Below are positions 59,080 to 64,000 of a stretch of 64,000 bases of DNA, piece by piece. Every line of letters begins with the position of its first letter. The stretch's first letter is position 1. This DNA comes from Sulfuritalea sp. (lineage in GTDB: Bacteria; Pseudomonadota; Gammaproteobacteria; Burkholderiales; Rhodocyclaceae). The stretch spans positions 1,698,464 to 1,762,463 of the forward strand of contig JADJVS010000014.1 of assembly GCA_016710465.1 (NCBI GenBank), in the 5' to 3' direction. The position numbers and the translations under genes are program-made. The notes under the pieces were generated by a model. The model ran no database searches. It was given only the letters and a program-made list of their open reading frames with translations, and was not told the DNA's origin.

Positions 59080-59676
59080 CCGCCGGTGCGGCCCTGGCCT
59101 TGGAAACGATGACCAGCGCCGGGCGGATCACGCGGCCGTGCAGCGCATAGCCCTTCTGCAGCACGCTGATCACGGTGTTCGGCTCGGTGTTTGCGTCGGG
59201 GGCTTCGATCTGGCTGATGGCCTGGTGCTGGTGCGGGTCGAATTTCTGGCCCACGGGGTTGATCTCGGCCAGGTTCGATTTTTCGAAGGCGGCGACCAAC
59301 TGGCGCAAGGTCAGTTCGACGCCGGCCTTGAGGTTTTCCGCGCTCTGGTTTTCGTTGGAGAGCGCGGCTTCCAGGCTGTCCTTCACCGCCAGCAGTTCGC
59401 CGGAGAATCGCTCCACCGCGTACTTGCCGGCCTTGGCGATGTCCTCCTGGGCGCGGCGGCGCACGTTCTCGGTTTCGGCCTTGGCGCGCAGCCAGGCGTC
59501 GTGATGCTCGGCGGCCTTGAGTTCGGCGGCCCTGAGCATCTCTTCGAGGCTGGGCATCACCTCGGCGGCGGCTTGGTCAATAGTCGGCGTGCGGACGGCG
59601 TTGGAGGGACGGCGATTTCGGCGGCGGTCGCGTCCGGTAGAGCTTCGGGGGTCGGGTTGGCGTTGCTGTCCTGCAT
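59075..59676 (-). CDS. grpE: Nucleotide exchange factor GrpE, with an 11-bp frame-disrupting insertion near the N terminus
   Basis: The main frame encodes LEEMLRAAELKAAEHHDAWL, RAKAETENVRRRAQEDIAK and the C-terminal beta domain (NPVGQKFDPHQHQAISQ, VISVLQKGYALHGRVIRPA), a complete GrpE core. The proper N terminus (MQDSNANPTPEALPDATAAE from ATG 59676) is in another frame. The switch lies at 59586-59603, where ACGCCG occurs twice 11 bp apart; removing one 11-bp unit gives a continuous reading AVPPTPTIDQAAAEVMPS. Alternatively translation could start inside, at ATG 59557, leaving a short but functional core. Sequencing error is possible but the lesion is not a homopolymer. Confidence 0.85.
59579..59620 (+). 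repeat. Dispersed element, copy 13 (inside grpE, interrupted by 11 bp)
   Basis: Plus strand: CAATAGTCGGCG, an 11-bp insertion TGCGGACGGCG, then TTGGAGGGACGGCGATTTCG. Apart from the insertion it follows the intergenic copies at 47924 and 54243. Confidence 0.65.
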
Positions 59677-59750
59677 GGGTCGGGCTCCTCAAGAAACCCG
59701 CCGCAGATGAGGGCGATTTCGGCGGCTTCAAGCCCCGCCGGCAAGAAAAA

Positions 59751-61003
59751 TCAGGCGAGGCTGCGCACCCAGCGCATCAGGCTGGCGGCATCCATGGCCC
59801 CGGCCTGGCGGGCCACTTCGCGCCCATTGCGGAACAGCGCCAGGGTGGGAATCGAGCGTATCCCGAAGCGGGCGGCAAGCTGCTGTTCTTCTTCGGTATT
59901 CAGCTTGGCGAGGCGAAACTCGGGCGGCGCGCCCAGCGCGCTGGCACGGGCGGCTGCTTCCGGATCGGAGCAAGCAGTCAGCGGCCAGCCCGCCAGATGC
60001 CGACTCGCCAGCCCGCCCAGCGCCGCGATCCAGTCCGGGCGCTCGTTCACGGCCGGAATGTAGTGAAACTCGCCGCCGCCCGCGGCAAGGAATTCGCTCT
60101 TGCAGTCGAGCGCGATTTCTTCCAGGGTCTCCAGGCAGTCGGCGACGAAGCCGGGGCAGATCACATCGACGCGTCGGGTTTTGCCATGGCCGAGTTCTTC
60201 CAGCGTGGCCTGGGTGTAAGGTTTGAGCCATTCGGCCTTGCCGAAGCGCGACTGGAAGGTGATCAGATACTGCTCCGTGCCCAGGCCCAGGGCTTGTGCA
60301 ATGAGCCGGCCGGTCTTCTGGCATTCGCAGTAGTAGGGGTCGCCGAGGTCGAGCGAGCGCCGCGGCAGGCCGTGGAAGCTCATCAGCAGCTTGTCCGGTT
60401 GCCCATTCGCAGCCCAATATTCCCTGACCGTGGCGACGACGCTGGCGATGTAGCCGGGGTCGTCGTGGAAATGTTTGACGAAGCGGATTTCCATCGGGTT
60501 GCGCGTGCGCTTGATCCAGTCGGCGACATCGTCCATCACGCTGCCACTGGAGCTTGCAGCGTATTGGGGTACATCGGCACCACCAGCACGCGCTCGGCGC
60601 CCGCGGCCTTCAACTGGTCCAGCATCGCGGGAATCGAGGGGCTGCCGTAGCGCATCGCCCAGGCCACGGCGACGTCAGGGGTGCCCGCTTCGCCCAGCCA
60701 GCCTTTGAGCAGGGCGGCCTGGCGTTCGGTATGCACTTTCAGCGGCGAGCCTTCGGGCAACCAGATCCTGGCGTACTTGGCGGCCGATTTGGCGGGGCGC
60801 AGGTTGAGCACGAAGAGGTTCAGGATCAGCCACCAGATCGGGCGCGGGATCTCGACGATGCGCGGGTCCCAGAGGAACTCGCCGAGATAGCGGCGCAGCG
60901 CGGATTTGGTCGGCGCCTCGGGCGTGCCGAGGTTGATCAGGAGCACCGCCGTGCGGCGGGTGGCGCCGTGCCTGGGCGCGGGTTCGGGGGCGTAGCGGGG
61001 CAT
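59751..61003 (-). CDS. hemH: Ferrochelatase fused to a thioredoxin C-terminal half, with a frameshift
   Basis: The N-terminal part from ATG 61003 (AVLLINLGTPEAPTKSALRRYL, SPLKVHTERQAALL, VAWAMRYGSPSI) and the following part (MSFHGLPRRSLDLGDPYYCEC, YLITFQSRFGKAEWL, VICPGFVADCLETLEEI) are ferrochelatase. They sit in different frames: at 60566-60569 a run of four G (C on the coding strand) is one base short of giving YPQYAASSSGSVMDDV. Downstream, the frame passes from RHLAGWPLTACSDPEAAA into EFRLAKLNTEEEQQLAARFG and IRSIPTLALFRNGREVARQA, the second half of a TrxC-like thioredoxin without its CxxC. HemH inserts Fe2+ into protoporphyrin IX. Its ATG overlaps the hrcA stop (TGATG). Confidence 0.85.
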
Positions 61004-62021
61004 CAGGGAGCAGAAAGGGCGGAGGTCAGCAGCTTGGCGGTGATGTCGACAATCGGGATCACGCGCTCGTAGGCCATGCGCGTCGGCCCGATCACGCCGA
61101 TGGTGCCGACGATCTGGCCGTCGACCTCGTAGGGCGCGGCGACCACCGAGCATTCGTCCAGCGGCGCAATCCCGGATTCGCCGCCGATGAAGACCTGCAC
61201 GCCCTCGGCGCGGCTGGACAGTTCCAGCAACTGGGCCAGCCCCGTGCGCTGCTCGAAGAGGTCGAACAGGCGGCGCAGCCGGGTCATGTTGGACGACAGG
61301 TCCTCGATGCCAAGCAGGTTTCGCTCACCGCTGATCACGTATTGCGTCGAGGTGTCGGCCACCGCCTGGTTACCGGCTTCCAGCGCCGCGGCCATCAGCT
61401 CGGACATGTCCATGCGCAACTGGCGCAGTTCCTCGACGACCCGGGCCCGCACCTGGTCGAAGTCGAGCCCGAGGCAGTTCTGGTTCAGGTAGTTGGCGGC
61501 TTCGATGAGTTCGGACGGACCGTAGTTGCGCTGGGTGAACAGGATGCGGTTCTGCACGTCGCCGTCGGCGGTGACGATGATCAGCAGCACGCGCTTTCGG
61601 ACAAGCCGAGAAATTCGATCTGGCGGATGCGCGGCTGCTGGCGGCGCGGCGCCACCACGATGCCGGCAAAGGCGGTCAGTTGCGAAAGCAGTTGCGAGGC
61701 ATGGCTGATCACCAGTTGCGGCTGGTCGGGCTGGATCGCCCCCTTGATCTCGGAAAGCTCTTCGCGCTGCAGGGGCTTGACGGTCAGCAGGGAGTCGACG
61801 AACAGCCGGTAACCCAGCGGCGTCGGCACGCGTCCGGCCGAGGTGTGCGGGCTGGCGATGAAGCCCATTTCCTCGAGGTCGGACATCACGTTGCGTATCG
61901 TCGCCGGCGACAGCTCCAGGCCGGAGTATTTCGACAGGGTGCGCGAGCCCACGGGCTGGCCTTCCGCGATGTAGCGTTCGATCAGGGTCTTGAGCAGGGT
62001 TTGGGCGCGGTGGTCGAGCAT
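61003..62021 (-). CDS. hrcA: Heat-inducible transcription repressor HrcA, with a frameshift
   Basis: The N-terminal winged-helix part (MLDHRAQTLLKTLIERYIAE, PVGSRTLSKYSGLELSPATI, RNVMSDLEEMGFIASPHTSA) runs to IRQIEFLGLSE and then leaves frame. The rest (LLIIVTADGDVQNRILFTQR, the GAF-like domain with GGESGIAPLDECSVVAAPYE) resumes one base out near 61593-61600, where GAAAGCGC would need one more base to read S-E-K-R-V-L-L. HrcA represses CIRCE-bearing heat-shock genes; no CIRCE element is visible in this window. It leads hrcA-hemH-grpE-dnaK and is divergent from nadK. Confidence 0.88.
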
Positions 62022-62150
62022 GGTCCGATTGTATTCATTTCGGCGGATGGATGGCAGATGGCCCCGCCGCGCGCCGCGATCAAGCCGGGGCGGCAAAAAA
62101 TCCATCGATTCCGGCCCTTGCGCGGGCTCCGGGTATGGTTAAATCAATCC

Positions 62151-63029
62151 ATGAACGACGCATTTCGCCGCATCGCCCTGATCGGAAAATACCGCAGCCC
62201 CGAGATTGCGGAATCCCTGCGCGCCCTCGCCGCACAGCTCAGCGCGCTGGGGCGCGAAATCATGATCGAGGAAGCCACCGCCGCCGCCGTCGGCAGCAAC
62301 GGCTATGCCGTCGCCAACTACGAAGCGCTTGGCGCCGGTGCCGATCTGGCCATCGTGCTGGGCGGCGACGGCACCATGTTGAACGCCGCGCGCCAGCTCG
62401 CCCGCTTCGATGTGCCCCTGGTCGGCATCAACCAGGGACGCCTCGGCTTCATGACCGACATCGCGCTGGACGCGATGGAGGGCAGCATCGAGGCCTTGCT
62501 GGCGGGCCAATTCGTGCCCGAGCAACGCGTCCTGCTCGACGCCGAAGTGCTGCGCGATGGCCGTCGTGAATTCGCCACGCTGGCGCTGAATGACGTGGTG
62601 GTGAACAAGGGCGACACGGGACGCATGATCGAACTCGATGTCAAGGTCGACGGCGAATTGATCCACGTGCTGCGCGCCGACGGCCTGATCATCTCGACGC
62701 CGACCGGCTCGACGGCCTATGCCTTGTCCGCCAACGGGCCGATCCTGCACCCTTCGGTGGCCGGCATCGCCATCGTGCCGCTGTGCCCTCACGCGCTGTC
62801 GAACCGGCCGATCACGGTCAGCGACGGCAGCCGCATCGATATCGGCCTGTTGCCGACGCACGACGCGCGCGTGCATTTCGACGGCCAGGGACGCTTCGAC
62901 GCCCGCGCCGGCGATGTCCTGCGCGTGGCGCGCTCGCGCCACAGCATCACCCTTCTGCATCCACCGGGCTACAGCTACTTCGCCATGCTGCGCGAGAAGT
63001 TGCACTGGAGCTCGACGCCCCGTCACTAG
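62151..63029 (+). CDS. nadK: NAD kinase
   Basis: A 292-residue protein with the GGDGT motif (IVLGGDGTMLNAARQL), the NE/D-type block LALNDVVVNKGDTGRMIEL and the Gly-rich TPTGSTAYALSANGPILHP. It phosphorylates NAD to NADP with ATP. The start ATG 62151 (MNDAFRRIALIGKYRSPEIA) matches the family. It is divergent from hrcA and followed 17 nt later by recN, the usual hrcA/nadK/recN order in betaproteobacteria. Confidence 0.95.
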   Translation: MNDAFRRIALIGKYRSPEIAESLRALAAQLSALGREIMIEEATAAAVGSNGYAVANYEALGAGADLAIVLGGDGTMLNAARQLARFDVPLVGINQGRLGFMTDIALDAMEGSIEALLAGQFVPEQRVLLDAEVLRDGRREFATLALNDVVVNKGDTGRMIELDVKVDGELIHVLRADGLIISTPTGSTAYALSANGPILHPSVAGIAIVPLCPHALSNRPITVSDGSRIDIGLLPTHDARVHFDGQGRFDARAGDVLRVARSRHSITLLHPPGYSYFAMLREKLHWSSTPRH

Positions 63030-63046
63030 CCGCAATTCGCAGACCC

Positions 63047-64000
63047 ATGCTCCAACGACTCCTGATCCGCGATTTCGTCATCGTCGACCGGCTTGAACTG
63101 GAATTCGACGCCGGTTTCGGCGCGCTGACCGGCGAGACCGGTGCCGGCAAGTCGATCCTGGTCGACGCCCTGTCGCTGGCGCTGGGCGAGCGTGCCGACG
63201 CCGCGGTGGTGCGAAATGGCGCCGAGCGTGCCGAAATTTCCGCCGAGTTCGATGTGACACCGGGCGGATCGCTGGAGGCCTGGCTGCGCGCCGGCGATTT
63301 CGACGTCGACGCCTGCCTGCTGCGCCGCGTGATCGATGCCGCGGGGCGTTCGCGCGCCTACATCAACGGTGCGGCGGCGACCCTCGGGCAACTCCGCGAG
63401 GTGGCCGATTTCCTTGCCGACATCCACGGCCAGAACGCCCATCACTCGCTGTTGCGCGCCGACGCGCAGCGCGATCTGCTCGATGCCCATGCTGGCGCGC
63501 AAGCCATCGCCCGCGATGTCGCCGCCGCCTGGGCGGCATGGCGCGCCGCGCGCGAGGCACGCGTGGCGGCGGAAAAGGATGTCGAGGCGACGCAGCGCGA
63601 ACGCGAGCTGCTCGACTGGCAGGTCAAGGAACTCGATGCCCTGGCCTTCGACGCCGCGGACTGGCAGGAAACCGAACAGGAGCAGCGTCGCCTGGGCAAT
63701 GCCAATGCGCTGCTCGATGCCGCAAGCCTCGCGCTGGCCGCGCTGGAAGAGGGCGAATCCGGCGGCCTGCCGGCCTTGCGCCATGCCGGGGCCCGCCTTT
63801 CCGAACTGGTGGAGGTCGATCCTGCCCTGGGCGAGGCGGCGCAACTTTACGAGGGGGCGCTGATCCAGTTCGAAGAGTCGGCGCTGGCGCTACGGCGCTA
63901 TCAGGATCGGCTGGAGCTCGATCCCGGGCGCCTGGCCGAACTCGATGCCCGCATCGATGCGGTGACGCAGATGGCGCGCAAGCATCGTGTCGCGGCGGAG
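63047..64000 (+). CDS. recN: DNA repair protein RecN (partial, runs off right edge)
   Basis: The first 318 codons of RecN: MLQRLLIRDFVIVDRLELEF, Walker A GALTGETGAGKSILVDALSLALG, the signature DIHGQNAHHSLL with its Gln, and the start of the coiled coil. RecN is an SMC-like ATPase acting in double-strand break repair. The segment FEESALALRRYQDRLELDPG is partly encoded by a dispersed-element copy. Confidence 0.96.
   Translation, partial: MLQRLLIRDFVIVDRLELEFDAGFGALTGETGAGKSILVDALSLALGERADAAVVRNGAERAEISAEFDVTPGGSLEAWLRAGDFDVDACLLRRVIDAAGRSRAYINGAAATLGQLREVADFLADIHGQNAHHSLLRADAQRDLLDAHAGAQAIARDVAAAWAAWRAAREARVAAEKDVEATQRERELLDWQVKELDALAFDAADWQETEQEQRRLGNANALLDAASLALAALEEGESGGLPALRHAGARLSELVEVDPALGEAAQLYEGALIQFEESALALRRYQDRLELDPGRLAELDARIDAVTQMARKHRVAAE
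63875..63899 (+). repeat. Dispersed element, copy 14 (inside recN, shifted frame)
   Basis: GAGTCGGCGCTGG then CGCTACGGCGCTA. recN reads it in a different frame from the V-G-A-G-x-T-A copies, giving E-S-A-L-A-L-R-R. Confidence 0.6.

Noticed and set aside
62022..62150. CIRCE operator upstream of hrcA
   Set aside because: No TTAGCACTC / GAGTGCTAA inverted repeat is present in the hrcA-nadK gap or upstream of dnaK.

Overview
The window is a GC-rich bacterial chromosome segment, most probably from a betaproteobacterium (a Rhodocyclales- or Nitrosomonadales-like lineage). The reasons are the tRNA-Leu/tig/clpP/clpX/lon/tRNA-Val/ppiD cluster, a phasin, an hpnCDE hopanoid (squalene) operon, a WS/DGAT acyltransferase, an AlkB-type hydroxylase and an IPTL-CTERM-style surface protein. 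Assignment below class level is inference.

Layout. 1-6.5 kb: a large secreted repeat protein running off the left edge, divergent from an orphan ABC-type binding protein, a hybrid histidine kinase and a convergent NarL-type regulator. 6.6-12.9 kb: a moaE remnant, phaP, a DUF1304 gene, a catalase-like gene, clpB behind a candidate sigma-32 promoter, and a sensor kinase. 13-19.6 kb: FkbM methyltransferase, AlkB, MFS transporter, a VapBC toxin-antitoxin pair, acyl-CoA synthetase. 19.6-32 kb: signalling genes (GAF-GAF-PAS cyclase, cyclase-hemerythrin fusion, LytS/LytTR pair), a PatZ-like protein with coupled tag, mnmH, and divergent tesA/ybbA. 32-35 kb: hpnC-hpnD-hpnE. 35-44 kb: the protein quality-control cluster and fabI. 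44-48 kb: a peptide-type binding lipoprotein and WS/DGAT. 48.4-54.2 kb: an accessory island holding a broken regulator, a nine-repeat CRISPR array, cas2, cas1, a compact cas9 (subtype II-C), a divergent tracrRNA and a ParDE-like toxin-antitoxin pair. 54.3-62 kb: a GGDEF cyclase and the heat-shock run hrcA-hemH-grpE-dnaK-dnaJ. 62-64 kb: nadK and the start of recN.

Three themes stand out. First, a short dispersed element of about 25-30 bp (core AGTCGGCGCTGG then roughly CACGGCGA) occurs at least 14 times, both between genes and inside conserved coding sequences in different frames and orientations. In ClpB, the MFS transporter, the acyl-CoA synthetase, Tag and the LytS kinase it encodes the same peptide, V-G-A-(G/D)-x-T-A. 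Two direct copies also bracket the CRISPR-Cas/toxin-antitoxin island. Second, the CRISPR locus is complete, with a predicted array terminator, an anti-repeat-bearing tracrRNA with terminator, and an unexplained 24-bp inverted repeat touching the array. Third, the heat-shock run carries three frame disruptions (hrcA, hemH, grpE). The grpE lesion is an 11-bp insertion exactly inside a copy of the dispersed element, and removing it restores the frame. hemH also reads into the C-terminal half of a thioredoxin that lacks its CxxC site. A 23S-IVS-type four-helix-bundle gene flanked by ~30-bp inverted repeats sits between dnaK and dnaJ.

The stretch 12963-13226 holds no gene that can be supported.
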